64,000 nucleotides of DNA from Poriferisodalis sp965262965 (GTDB taxonomy: Bacteria > Actinomycetota > Acidimicrobiia > Acidimicrobiales > Poriferisodalaceae). Positions 54,936 to 64,000 of this stretch are shown here, one piece after another. The stretch spans positions 1,426,001 through 1,490,000 of the forward strand of contig NZ_OZ253573.1 in assembly GCF_965262965.1 (NCBI RefSeq), read 5' to 3'. The position numbers were made by a program, and so were the translations under genes. The notes beneath the pieces are model-generated. The model saw nothing but the letters and a program-made list of their open reading frames with translations, was not told the origin of the DNA and ran no database searches. Within the stretch, counting starts at the first letter, position 1. Every line of letters begins with the position of its first letter.

Positions 54936-55325
54936 ATGGGTGCAAGGCGGGGACGGCCGACGGCTGTGATCTTGCTGGACGGCGAGGAGCGCGAGACGCT
55001 CGAGCGGTGGGCTCGCCGCCCGAAGTCGTCTCGGGCGCTGGCTCTGCGGTGCCGGATCGTGCTGGGGGCCGCCGAGGGTCGCTACAACAAAGAGATCGCC
55101 GCTGAGCTGGGGTGCCATCCCGCGACGGCGGCCAAGTGGCGCTCGCGGTTCGCCGAGCGCCGCCTCGACGGGCTCTGCGACGATCCGCGGCCGGGTCCGC
55201 CGCGCACCATCGACGACGCCACCGTCGAGGAGGTGATCGTGCTCACCTTGGAGTCCGCCCCACCGGACGCGACGCACTGGTCGACGCGGTCGATGGCCAA
55301 AGCAGTGGGACTGTCAGACGCTCCC
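54936..55325 (+). pseudogene. IS630-family transposase, N-terminal fragment
   Basis: About 128 residues: a helix-turn-helix (NKEIAAELGCHPATAAKWRS), then DGLCDDPRPGPPRTIDDAT, and HWSTRSMAKAVGLSD. The typical DDE domain is missing; the frame breaks where the IS110 element begins. Confidence 0.75.
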
Positions 55326-55328
55326 TTG

Positions 55329-56414
55329 TCAAGCGGCGAGTGCGTGAGGTTGTTTTCGGGTCTGTTCGTCGCGCCACATTTTGCGGATGACTCGGTTGGC
55401 GAGGTGGCGTTTGTGGGCTCGCCGGGCCTCTCGTCGGGTCTTGCCTTCGGTGGCTTTGCGGGCGAGGTAGGCGGCGGCTTGGGGCTGTTGGCGGGCTTGG
55501 GTGACCGAGGCGATGTGGAGCACGCTGTTGATGCGCCGGTTGCCTCTGGAATCGAGTCGGTGCTTGACGGGGTTGGCGGCGCCTTCGCCTGATGAGAGTG
55601 CGACGGCGCCGGTGCCGCACCAGCGGGCGAATTTGGACTCGCGGTCGAACCGGTGGGGGTCGCCGACCTCGCACAGCAGGGTCGCTGCTGCGATGGGGCC
55701 GATTCCGTCCTCGTCGCGCAGGGTGGTGCCGTGGCGGTCGAGCAGCTCGTCGATGAGCCGTTCGAGGCGGCGGATCTCGCGCCGCGTCGTGCGGTCGGCT
55801 TCGATGAACGCTTGGAGCCATTCGAGGCGGTACGCGCCAGCCGGGGTCGTGTCGATGGCGGGGTCGGTCCGGTCGAGGCGGCGCAGCCGGCTCTCGATCT
55901 TGTCGTCGCTGGTGAGCTGGCCGCGGATCTCGGCGGGGAGCTTGGAGATCTGGTCCGCGACGTGGTGCAAACCCAGTGTGCGGGCCGCTACCAGGGCTCG
56001 GCGGTGTTCGAGCACCGCCTCGATCTCGGCTGCCAGCGGGTCATAGACCTCCAGGGTCTGGACCGGCCCCAGCGTCGGCTCGGCCAACAGCGCCCGGGCC
56101 GAGGCGACCGCGTCGACAGCGTCGGTCTTTTCCAGCCGCCGCGAACGGCGCTGAGCTGCCGAGCGCGACGCGGGGACCTCGCGGGCGTCGAACCCTGCCG
56201 CGCACAACGCGATGGCGACATGGGCTCCCCACTTGGCTGATCCCTCCACGCCGACCTGGCGGACGCCCGCAGCGTCAAGCAGTTCTATCGCTGTGACATA
56301 ACCAGCCGCTGTGTTGTCGAAGGTCTCATGGGTGATCTCGACGCCGTGGGGGTCGACGATCCCGACGGTGAAGGTGTCCTGGTGGGGGTCGATTCCCCCG
56401 ACTGGCGGTGTCAT
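55329..56414 (-). CDS. IS110-family transposase, intact
   Basis: 361 residues. The DEDD core: GIDPHQDTFTVGIVD, QVGVEGSAKWGAHVAIAL, RRLEKTDAVDAVASARALL. The C-terminal Transposase_20 domain has DGIGPIAAATLLCEVGDP and FARWCGTGAVALSSGEG, where the catalytic serine (SSGE) lies. No frameshift. It cuts the IS630 gene. IS110 elements lack classic terminal inverted repeats. Confidence 0.85.
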   Translation of the reverse strand: MTPPVGGIDPHQDTFTVGIVDPHGVEITHETFDNTAAGYVTAIELLDAAGVRQVGVEGSAKWGAHVAIALCAAGFDAREVPASRSAAQRRSRRLEKTDAVDAVASARALLAEPTLGPVQTLEVYDPLAAEIEAVLEHRRALVAARTLGLHHVADQISKLPAEIRGQLTSDDKIESRLRRLDRTDPAIDTTPAGAYRLEWLQAFIEADRTTRREIRRLERLIDELLDRHGTTLRDEDGIGPIAAATLLCEVGDPHRFDRESKFARWCGTGAVALSSGEGAANPVKHRLDSRGNRRINSVLHIASVTQARQQPQAAAYLARKATEGKTRREARRAHKRHLANRVIRKMWRDEQTRKQPHALAA

Positions 56415-56689
56415 GGGGTGCTCCTGCTGGAAGTGATGTTCCGGTGGGTCCGGGAACGGCAGGGGCGCTTCGCCGCAACCGAGTCGAGACAGTCAGGCTC
56501 CCTTCAAGACAGGAGCGCTCCCGCCGGCCCCACACTCGACGCGACAGGTCACACAACAGGCACAAAGCCAATATTTTGTGGAGTCACCGTCGAGCATGGA
56601 ACCGGACCGTAACCCCCTGGCATGAGGGCCCCGGCAAACCCAACAGTGACACTCGGAAATTTTGTGTATCGGTTGTGATCGTGTTCATC

Positions 56690-57150
56690 GGATGTGGTCG
56701 GCGATCCGGTCGCCGTAGTGGACGGTCAGTGTGTTCAAGATGGTTTTCCAGCCGTTGGTCTAGCCGACCGGGTTGGTGCGGTTCTTTCGTCTGGCGGTGT
56801 TCGTCGTCGGGGGTGACGCAGCCGAGCGTTTCGTGCTGCCGGACTTCGTTGTAGTCGATGCGGATGCGTGCCGGCTCTGTGTCGGGCAGCGCCGGGTCGG
56901 TGATGTCGTCGACGTCGAGATCGAGGCGGCCCTCGGTGAGCAGCTCGTCGAGATCTTGGGCTAGCAACGCCTAGTCGCACACGACACGCACTTGGGTCGA
57001 GGTCTCCTCGGTCGAGACCAGGGTGGTGATCCAGCAGCGCGAGACCATGCCGACGATGGCGAACACACAGCGCCGGGCCCGCCCGAAGTGGGTGACGTCC
57101 CAGATCCAGATCCAGATCCAGATCCTGTTCGGTTCGGTAGACCAGTGGGC
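56690..57150 (-). pseudogene. Composite of IS256 C-terminus and decayed IS-B OrfB
   Basis: On the minus strand 57150-56785 matches IS-B OrfB but with the middle removed (from the DVDD codons directly to DITDPAL) and one in-frame stop near 56970; 56785-56690 matches the C-terminus of the IS256 transposase at 62045-62788 (NRTNPVG, then LTVHYGD). A hexamer GATCTG is present four times in tandem near 57103-57130, where intact IS-B has two. The segment has replaced the 3' end of the surface-protein gene. Confidence 0.7.
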
Positions 57151-60120
57151 CGTCCGGCCCGAAGCTCGGCGTGACCGTGCCTGGTTCCTCGCCGCTCATC
57201 GTCACACTGCCGCTCACCGACCATGCCACAGCCAGCCCGCTCGCAGTCGCTGAGGCATCCGCCGCTACCCGGGAGGCACGGTCCGGAGCCATCACGCACA
57301 CATACGCAACGTCAACACCCGGTGGCGTTATCGGCGTTCGCTCGCAGCGGCCGCCCTCGATCGCCCGCACACCAAGCGACGTCACGGCGCCTGCGTGGGT
57401 GAACACCACGTCCTCAACTCCGTCGGCGTAACCGTCGTTCGTGCAGGTGACAGTGATCGTCGTCACGGCGGGCGTGGCAAGGTCGACGCTGAGGACGCGG
57501 TCGCCCGCCGCGCCGCCGGTGGATGCGGCGACGGCGCCGACCGGTGCCGCGGTGCACTCAGCGGCAGCGGGGCTGACGGTGAAGGTGTCGGTGTCGGTGA
57601 CCGTCACGGTGCCCGCGCCGGCCTCTGCGGTGTCAGCCAGGCCGGTGATGTCGACGCGTTGTCGGCAAGCGATTACGAGCCGGGTGGTGTGGGTGTCGGC
57701 GCTGCCCGAGGGCCCCGCCGTGGCCGTCAAGGTCACAATGCCGTCCGCGGTGCACGACAGGCCCGCGGTCGCGGTGGTCTGCCAGTCGCCGGTCGCGGCG
57801 TTGTCGGGCCCGAGGATCGCCGTCGCCGCCGGCGTCGCGGCAGCGGTGACCGACGCGCTGCCAGTCGCGGCCCATGCCAAGCCGATCGTGGCGTGGTTCG
57901 CCACCGCCGTCGCGGCCACGGCAGTGGTCCCGCACTTGACGAGCTCGCACTCCAGCGCCGCGTCGATGCCCTGGGGTGGGGCGTCGGGATCAGGGTCGCA
58001 CGCGCCGTGCGACGCCATCGTGACCGACTTGACTGCTGGATTGAACGCGGCGTTGACGGTGAGGTCGTAGCTGCCGGTCGCCTCGACCCGGAACGTGGTC
58101 GCCTCGATCGTGTAGTCCCCCGCAGCCAGCCGGACGTTGCGCAGGCGGCTGTCGGTGCTGGGCCCGGCGGCGTCGTCGCGGCCCTCCACGGTGCCGGTGC
58201 CTACGTTGTGGCCTCCCAAAAGCAGCAGATAGGTGTTCAGCCGTGAGGAGTTCGACGACGCGGAGCCCAGATCGACAGCGACCGTCGCCGCAGCGTCGAG
58301 AGTGAACGTGTGCCGGCGCGCGTAATACGTGCCGGTGCTGCTCGGGCGGCGCTGGGATGATGTGCACGACGCATCGGCGATGATCGTCCCGGTGCGGGTC
58401 GTGCTGTCGTCGGTGATGCTGCCGAGCGGGTCGTCGCAGGGATCCGACGGGGCGGCGCAGTCCACGTCGATGGCGACGGTCTTGGTGATGGCGCCCGCGG
58501 TGACCGTGACCGAGCTGATCACCACCTTGCCCGACAGCGTCGCCTCGGCATCGGCGGCCGAACGGTTCGGCGCGTCGCAGCTCACCGTCACCTCATGGCT
58601 GAACGGCGCCGCCAGCGCCAAGGTGACCTTGCGCTTGTCCGCCGCTGTGCCCGCCGTCACCGCAGGCGTGACCCCGACAGTCATGGTGGTAGCGGTGCAG
58701 GTGGCGTCTGCGGGCTCGACGGTGAACTCGTCTTCGGCAGTCACCGTCGCCCCCGCCAAGCCGTAGCCCGTGCCGTCCCGCAGGTCGGTGATCACCACCG
58801 GCGGCTCATCGAGCGCGATGGTGCCGGTCAGCGTGAACGCGCCAGTGACGCCCGCTGTCGAGGTGGTGACGTCGATCGTGTAGGTGGTGCCAGCCGCCAG
58901 GGCGACATCGGTGACCGTGGCGTCGGTGCCGGTGCCCGAATCGTCGTCGGAGTCCACTACGGCGACGCTGGTGTCCGACCCCGACAGCACATAGATGAAC
59001 ACATCGGCCCACGACGACGCCGTGAACGTCGCGGTGGACGCCGCCGACACTCGCAGCGAGAACCGGCGCGCGTAGTGCAACGACTGCGCGTCGCCCTTGC
59101 GCAGCGACACACAGCCCGCAGCCAATGTGCCGCTGCGAGACACAGCGCCCGCCCCGAGCGTGCCCAAGTCCTCGTTGCAGCCCGCGTCGGTCGGCGGTGC
59201 GGTGGGCGGACCGAGGGTGGTGCGCGAGCAGCGGCCACCCCCAGCGGGCGCATAGCCGTCACGAGTTGCGGATGCCTGATGCGGCCGCGGTCGGGCCACC
59301 CCCAGCGGGCGCATAGCCGTCGGGGCACGACACCGCCGGCGGGTCCCCCACCACGGTCGTCAGCGGCGCGGTGGGGTCCGTGTAGGTGGTGTTCTCGCAC
59401 TTCCCGCTGCTGCCGGACCATGTGAAGCCCGTGTCGCAGGAGCGATCGGCTTGTCCGGTGCGGCTCGTGACCGGAGTGCTGCCGGTCGGATCCCACCGCG
59501 TCGACGCTGTGTCGGACTCGCACTGGCTGCCGTTGTCGGACCAGCCCGAGAGGCACGACCTCGTCGCCGGGTCATAGCGGTACCTCGTCGGGGTGCTGCC
59601 CATGGCCACCCACCGCGTCGAGGGGCTGTTCGCGGTGCAGCCGGTCCCGTCGGCCGAATAGCCCGACGCGCACGACTCGATCACCGCGGCAGTAAGCGTG
59701 CGGGTGCGAGTCTCCCACCAGTACTGCTGGCCCGCGATCGGGTCGAAGCTGCACACCCGCTGCCGGTAAGTCTCGGTCTTGGTGCACGTACGCGACCCGC
59801 CAGAGGTGCCCAGCGTGGAGGTCGACGGGCACGAATAGTCATAGGGCCGCGAGTCGTAATAGGTCTCGGACTCATAGCAGCCGCTGCTGGGAGCCGTTCG
59901 GTAGCTCTGCCCGTCGGGGCATTCGGGCGGGGAGACCGTCCCGTTTCGAGGCATCGATTCCCGGGGGTGGCAGCTCACCCGTCGTGCGGCGATCAAGTCT
60001 TTGACTTGGGTCAGTGTCCATGTCGGATTCTCAGCGGCGATCCCGGATGGCACCCGTGCCGGATCAAGCCAGAACAGGACTCGAGCGACACGCTTGGGGT
60101 TCGACTGGCGACATGAACAA
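57150..60120 (-). pseudogene. Large secreted/surface repeat protein, split and truncated
   Basis: Two adjoining open frames make one modular protein of about 980 residues. The first part (60120-59259) is Cys-rich, with repeats such as STRWVAMGSTP...RSCLSGWSDNGSQC. The second part (59256-57150) has two PPC-like beta-sandwich domains (YARRFSLRVSAASTATF and YARRHTFTLDAAATVAV, each ending LAAG-Y-I-x-T) and two homologous Cys-containing domains (ITDLRDGTGYGLAGATVTA and ITGLADTAEAGAGTVTV). A 61-bp duplication at 59234-59321 shifts the frame between them. The 3' end is lost to the IS-B/IS256 remnant, and the 5' end is lost near the Fic gene. Confidence 0.65.
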
Positions 60121-60139
60121 CTCAGGCGTGTCCTCGTAT

Positions 60140-60212
60140 AGCTCATACGGCTATTTAGCGACGTTTTCGCGTCGCCAGAAACGGCCAAACAGCTCATACG
60201 ACCAGATATAGT
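60140..60212 (+). promoter_or_regulatory. Direct repeats and leaderless promoter of the second Fic gene
   Basis: AGCTCATACG occurs at 60140-60149 and 60191-60200. TATAGT at 60207-60212 lies 7 nt before the GTG at 60220. No Shine-Dalgarno. The repeats may be operator sites for the winged helix of this Fic protein. Confidence 0.5.
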
Positions 60213-60219
60213 CGGCGGG

Positions 60220-61575
60220 GTGGGCAGATATGTCGCTGCCGAAGGGTGGCTGGCCGGCCCGACCGGCTTCGGGCGAAGGACATACCGTGCCTTCGTCCCA
60301 CACCCGCTGGCAGGATGGGACCCCAGCCTAGGCGTCGATTCCATGAACGCAGTCACCGCCGCCGACAGAGCGCTCGTCGCGGCCGCGACGCTGCCGCATA
60401 CGACCCTGGGCGGCACGCTTGCAGACTGGATGATGGCTCGCGACGAGAGCATCCGCTCAAGCGTCATGGAAGGCGTCGCAGCCACAGGGCCAGGCCTGGA
60501 GTGGGCGCGCTATCTGAATCAGGCCGGCAGGCCGGTGACCGATGAGAACGACGCGCTCACGCTCGGTGCTGCAAGACAGGTAGCAGCCGCGGTGGAACTC
60601 GGGCACAAGATGCGTGCTGGAAGCACGTCCACGCTGGAAGACATCCTCGATGTCCACAGGTGTCTCCTCGCCGAGACACGAGAACACGACATCGGAGGGG
60701 CCTTTCGCGACGAACCGATATGGATCGGACCTCCTGGGTGTCTTGTGGACGACGCGTCGTTTGTGCCGCCACCTGCCGAGCATGTGCCCGAGCTCATGAA
60801 CGATCTTGTCGACTACCTCAACACCAGCGACCACCCAGCAGTGTTGCGGGCGGCGGTCATTCATGCCCAGTTCGAGACGATCCATCCCTTCGAAGACGGC
60901 AACGGCCGAACGGGTCGTGCTCTCGTCCACACCGTCTTGGTCGCTGCCGGCGCGACGCGCGCAGCGGTTCCGATCAGCACCGCGCTCAGCCACGACCGCT
61001 CCGGCTACCACGACGCGCTCAACGCGACACGGATCGTGTGCGAATCCCATGACACAGCAGCCCGCAGCCTCGCCATGCACGACTGGTTGAGGGTGTTCAC
61101 CAACTCATGCGAACAAGCCAACCAGCAAGCGGCATCTGTCACACAGACGGTCGAGGGCATGGTCGCCAGATGGCAGCAGGCTGCGACATTCCGCCGCGAC
61201 AGCACAGCGGCGATACTCCTAGAAGCGCTCCCGTCCATGCCGGTGCTTGATGCCCAAATGGCCTCGCAGAGACTGGGCGTGACCGAAAGGGCAGCGCGGA
61301 CCGCACTGGCATCTCTCGACGCAGCGGGCATTGTCAGTCCCACAGGCGGCCGACGCAACCGGAGATACACAGTCCCCGACATGGTCGGCATGCTGCGGCG
61401 CATGACCCCTGACGGCGGACTGCCTCACCACCGCGGCACCGCACTGAGCACGCCGACCCCATCGCCGCACACACCGCCCACGCACACAGCATGCGGCTGC
61501 CTCGGCCCGCGCTCCAACAAACACTGCTGGCTCCCCAAAGGCCACATCGGCCAGCACCGCTACCCGCCCCGCTAG
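60220..61575 (+). CDS. Fic-domain protein with inhibitory motif, winged helix and Cys/His tail
   Basis: 451 residues. The Fic motif is IHPFEDGNGRTGRALVHT near residue 220; the flap is FVPPPAEHVPEL. The inhibitory motif is SSVMEG near residue 83, again class II. The winged-helix region includes VTERAARTALASLDAAGIVS, then GRRNRRYTV. A C-terminal tail of about 30 residues adds CGCLGPRSNKHCWLPKGH, a possible zinc site not present in the Fic at 15520. Starts with GTG 60220. Confidence 0.9.
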   Translation: MGRYVAAEGWLAGPTGFGRRTYRAFVPHPLAGWDPSLGVDSMNAVTAADRALVAAATLPHTTLGGTLADWMMARDESIRSSVMEGVAATGPGLEWARYLNQAGRPVTDENDALTLGAARQVAAAVELGHKMRAGSTSTLEDILDVHRCLLAETREHDIGGAFRDEPIWIGPPGCLVDDASFVPPPAEHVPELMNDLVDYLNTSDHPAVLRAAVIHAQFETIHPFEDGNGRTGRALVHTVLVAAGATRAAVPISTALSHDRSGYHDALNATRIVCESHDTAARSLAMHDWLRVFTNSCEQANQQAASVTQTVEGMVARWQQAATFRRDSTAAILLEALPSMPVLDAQMASQRLGVTERAARTALASLDAAGIVSPTGGRRNRRYTVPDMVGMLRRMTPDGGLPHHRGTALSTPTPSPHTPPTHTACGCLGPRSNKHCWLPKGHIGQHRYPPR

Positions 61576-61645
61576 AACGACAAGGGAGCGTCTGACAGGC
61601 CCCACGACGGCGGAGCCCCCACAAGCGCATAGCGAACCTCAGGAC

Positions 61646-62050
61646 TGAGGTGTGTCTGACTCTTCCGCGGAGTTTGGTTGGGTATTGAACCGAGTCATGG
61701 GGTGTTCTCGGGGTTGTTGTTGGTGGTCCGGCGGTTGTGGTCGAGCCGTCGTGATCGGGCTCGTTGGGGGCCTTGGCGGCGGGTCTCGCGGATCGGTTCT
61801 GGTCGTTGGTGGTGTTCGTCGTCGGGGGTGGCGTAGCCGATCGTTTCGTGCTGCCGGACTTCGTTGTAGTCGATGCGGATGCGTGCCGGCTCTGTGTCGG
61901 GCAGCGCCGGGTCGGTGATGTCGTCGAAGTGGGGCCATTCGTGGGTGATGTGGCTGAAGAAGCTCTCGGTCCGGGCTTGGCGGTGGTGTTGGGCGATGGC
62001 CATCATCGCCGTATAGGCGCGGGTGTCGTGGCTGGTCATGGCCGGTAGAA
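61646..62050 (-). pseudogene. IS-B copy 3, right-end remnant
   Basis: The right terminal repeat begins at 61646 (TGAGGTGTGTCTGACTCTTC). OrfB is readable from VMTSHDTRAYTAMMAIAQHH to its stop at 61695, with a small deletion before the glutamate (HTPTDQAWIE shortened to ARTE). It joins an IS256 fragment at about 62045, so the left two thirds are missing. Confidence 0.8.
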
Positions 62051-62788
62051 ACCGCCCGGTCTGCGCGGTGCTTTTGATCGACGCGATCGTGGTCAAGGTC
62101 CGCGACGCGCAGGCCGCCGACCGGCCCGTGTGCGTGGCGATCGGCGTGGATCTCGCCGGCGAACGCGACGTGCTGGGCCTGTGGCTCGGGCCCGCCGGCG
62201 GCGAGGGTGCCAAGCAGTGGGCGACCATGCTCACCGAGCTGCGCAACCGAGGTCTCGCCGACGCGTTGATCGTGTGCCGCGACGGTAATGGCGGGCCTGC
62301 CCTCCTCGATCCGCGCCGCCCGGCCCGGCGCGACAGCCCAGACGTGCGCGGTGCACATGGTCCGAAACAGCCTGCGCTATGCATCCACCAAGCACTGGGG
62401 CCAGATCACCAAAGCCATGCAAGAGATCTGCACCGCACCCACCGTGGGCGCCGCCGAGGCCCGCTTCGCCGAGTTCTGCGCCGACTGGGCCGACACATAC
62501 CCGGCCATGATCCAGTCCCGGGAGAACAGCTGGGACGAATTCGTGCCGTTCCTGGCGTTCCCCGCCGAGCTGCGCAGAGTCGTCTACACAACCAACGCCA
62601 CAGAAAGCCTCAACGCCCGCCTCCGAAGAGCAGTCCGCCACCGAGGCCACTTCCCCAACAAACAAGCCGCGATCAAAATCCTCTACCTTGTCGCCACCAC
62701 CAGACACAAGAACCGCACCAACCCGGTCGGCAAGACCAACGGATGGAACACCATCTTGAACACACCCACCGTCCACTACGGCGACTGA
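62045..62788 (+). pseudogene. IS256-family (mutator type) transposase, N-terminus lost and frameshifted
   Basis: RPVCAVLLIDAIVVKVRDAQ contains the first D of the DDE triad, and ERDVLGLWLGPAGGEGAK follows. Near 62285 the frame shifts by one; the remainder (TCAVHMVRNSLRYAS, FPAELRRVVYTTNATESLNA with the catalytic E) reads to HYGD and a stop at 62786-62788. The first ~170 residues are missing at the IS-B junction. Inactive. Confidence 0.8.
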
Positions 62789-62835
62789 ATCACCCCGAGT
62801 TTGGTGGAGGCTCTGTTCCTTGAGAGGATGGAGCA

Positions 62836-63156
62836 ATGCCAGGAAATCGGAGATATCCCGCCGAGCTGCGTGGACGTGCGGTGCGGATGGTGCTCGACAA
62901 TGAGCGCCTGTACGGGTCGCAGTGGGAGGCGATCTGGTCGGTCGCGGAGAAGCTGGGGCCGACGCCTGAGACGGTGCGGCTGTGGGTTCGCCGAGCTGAG
63001 GTCGACGGCGGGACCCGCCCGGGCGTGACGACACTGGAGCGTGCTCGGATCAAAGAGCTCGAAGGCGAGAACCGTGAGCTGCGCCGAGCGAACGAGATAT
63101 TGAAGGCGGCGTCGGCTTTCTTCGGGGCGCAGCTCGACCGCCAGTCGAAGCGATAG
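62836..63156 (+). CDS. IS3-family OrfA
   Basis: 106 residues. HTH part RRYPAELRGRAVRMVLDNE, then a leucine-zipper-like IKELEGENRELRRANEILK, typical for IS3 OrfA. The left terminal repeat lies near 62788 (GAGTTTGGTGGAGGCTC). The downstream DDE frame is -1 relative to this gene, so the transposase is probably made by programmed frameshifting. Confidence 0.88.
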   Translation: MPGNRRYPAELRGRAVRMVLDNERLYGSQWEAIWSVAEKLGPTPETVRLWVRRAEVDGGTRPGVTTLERARIKELEGENRELRRANEILKAASAFFGAQLDRQSKR

Positions 63157-64000
63157 CGGCGTTCATCGGCGCCCATCGGCACCGGTTCGGGGTCGAGCCG
63201 ATCTGCGCTGTGGTGTGCGAGCACAGCGTCGGGATCGCCCCGTGCGCCTATTACGCAGCCAGGTGCCGGCCGCCGTCGGCGCGGGCGCAGCGCGACGCCT
63301 GGTTGCGCGCAGAGATCGCTCGTGTGCACCGGGACAATTACGACGCGTACGGGGCGGCCAAGGTGTGGGACCACCTCAACCGCGTCGAGCACATCACGGT
63401 GGCTCGCTGCACTGTGGAGCGGCTGATGCGCCAGCTGGGCCTCGAAGGGACCCGCCGAGGCGCCACGGTGCGCACCACCGACCCCGACCCCGACGCCGAC
63501 CGGCCAGCGGACCTGGTGAACCGCGACTTCACAGTGCGGGCCCCGAACCGGCTGTGGCTCGCGGACCTCACCTACGTGCGCACCCGCAGCGGACCGGTGT
63601 ACGTGTCGTTCGTGATCGACGCCTATTCGCGGCGGGTGCTGGGCTGGCAGGCCTCGCGGTCGATGCGCACCGAGCTGGCGCTCGACGCCCCCGAGACGGC
63701 CGTCTCGGGGCGCCGCCGCGACGGCCGCAGCACCGAGGGGGTCACCCATCACAGCGACCGCGGATCGCAATATCTGTCCATCCGCTACAGCCAGCGGCTC
63801 GACGACAACGACATCGTCGCCTCGGTCCGCAGCCAGGGCGATCCGTATGACAACGCCATGATCGAGAGCTCCAACGGCCTCTACAAGTGGGAGCTGATCT
63901 ACCCCCGAGGACCGTGGCAAGGACTGCGCGATGTCGAGTTCGCCACCCTCGAATACGTCGACTGGTACAACCACCGACGCAGCCACAGCGCCCTGCTCGC
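63144..64000 (+). CDS. IS3-family OrfB DDE transposase, cut by window edge
   Basis: An open frame overlapping the end of orfA (-1 frame), with no start codon of its own needed. HTH_21-like part (CAYYAARCRPPSARAQRDAW), then the rve core: NRLWLADLTYVRTRSG (D), THHSDRGSQYLSIRYSQ (D) and YDNAMIESSNGLYKWELI (E). It continues past base 64000. The remnant at 32503-32688 is a second copy. Confidence 0.85.

Noticed and set aside
60121..60485. Upstream part of the surface-protein frame
   Set aside because: Runs antisense through the second Fic gene, whose motifs and codon pattern are clear.
15411..64000. CRISPR array or second attachment site
   Set aside because: No regularly spaced repeats were seen, and no second copy of the ssrA 3' end was found in the window.

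Overview
The window looks like the chromosome of a GC-rich actinomycete-like bacterium, perhaps an Acidimicrobiia relative. Pointers are the base composition, a PGPGW small membrane protein, LLM-type flavin monooxygenases, an F420-type (deazaflavin) reductase, and a tmRNA with no encoded CCA. I cannot fix the genus. Many genes have a TANNNT box only 6-7 nt before the start codon and no Shine-Dalgarno sequence, which points to leaderless mRNAs, a habit common in Actinomycetota.

1-4.9 kb is an insertion-sequence nest: one IS3-like element (IS-A) is interrupted by a relative (IS-B) with a clean 4-bp target duplication, followed by an IS1380-type transposase. 4.9-15.4 kb is ordinary backbone: a BglII/BstYI-like restriction endonuclease, an MBL-fold hydrolase, a PGPGW protein, class I fumarase, a VOC protein, RarA, a phytanoyl-CoA dioxygenase-like protein, a lone ABC ATPase, an SDR, PrmA and the tmRNA gene ssrA (tag ANVERDDLVLAA). 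Everything downstream of ssrA looks accessory.

15.5-19.7 kb holds a Fic gene with a striking palindromic control region, a second decayed IS-A copy and a truncated ISL3 transposase. 20-32.3 kb is the most coherent accessory unit: a minus-strand operon with an isochorismatase-like protein, a ribose-type ABC importer (binding protein, double ATPase, permease), three tandem LLM monooxygenases (two RutA/DmoA-like, one NtaA/SnaA-like), a 56-residue zinc-ribbon protein, a crotonase and a CaiB-type CoA-transferase, with a divergent LysR regulator. It reads as an uptake-and-breakdown pathway for an unknown small ring or thioether compound.

32.3-46 kb is a patchwork of transposases (IS3, IS110, ISL3, IS982, IS1380, IS5) separated by toxin-antitoxin-like genes: a fused, decayed hipBA; relBE linked to a 488-residue TPR protein; and a two-gene small HTH unit behind its own palindrome. 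46.8-54.1 kb is a peptide-type ABC importer (two permeases, one fused double ATPase, a class III aminotransferase, a binding lipoprotein). 54.3-64 kb holds a deazaflavin-type reductase ending in a 107-bp MITE, an IS630 stub cut by an intact IS110, a large secreted repeat protein broken by a 61-bp duplication, a second Fic gene, and decayed IS-B and IS256 copies running into an IS3 element cut by the window edge.
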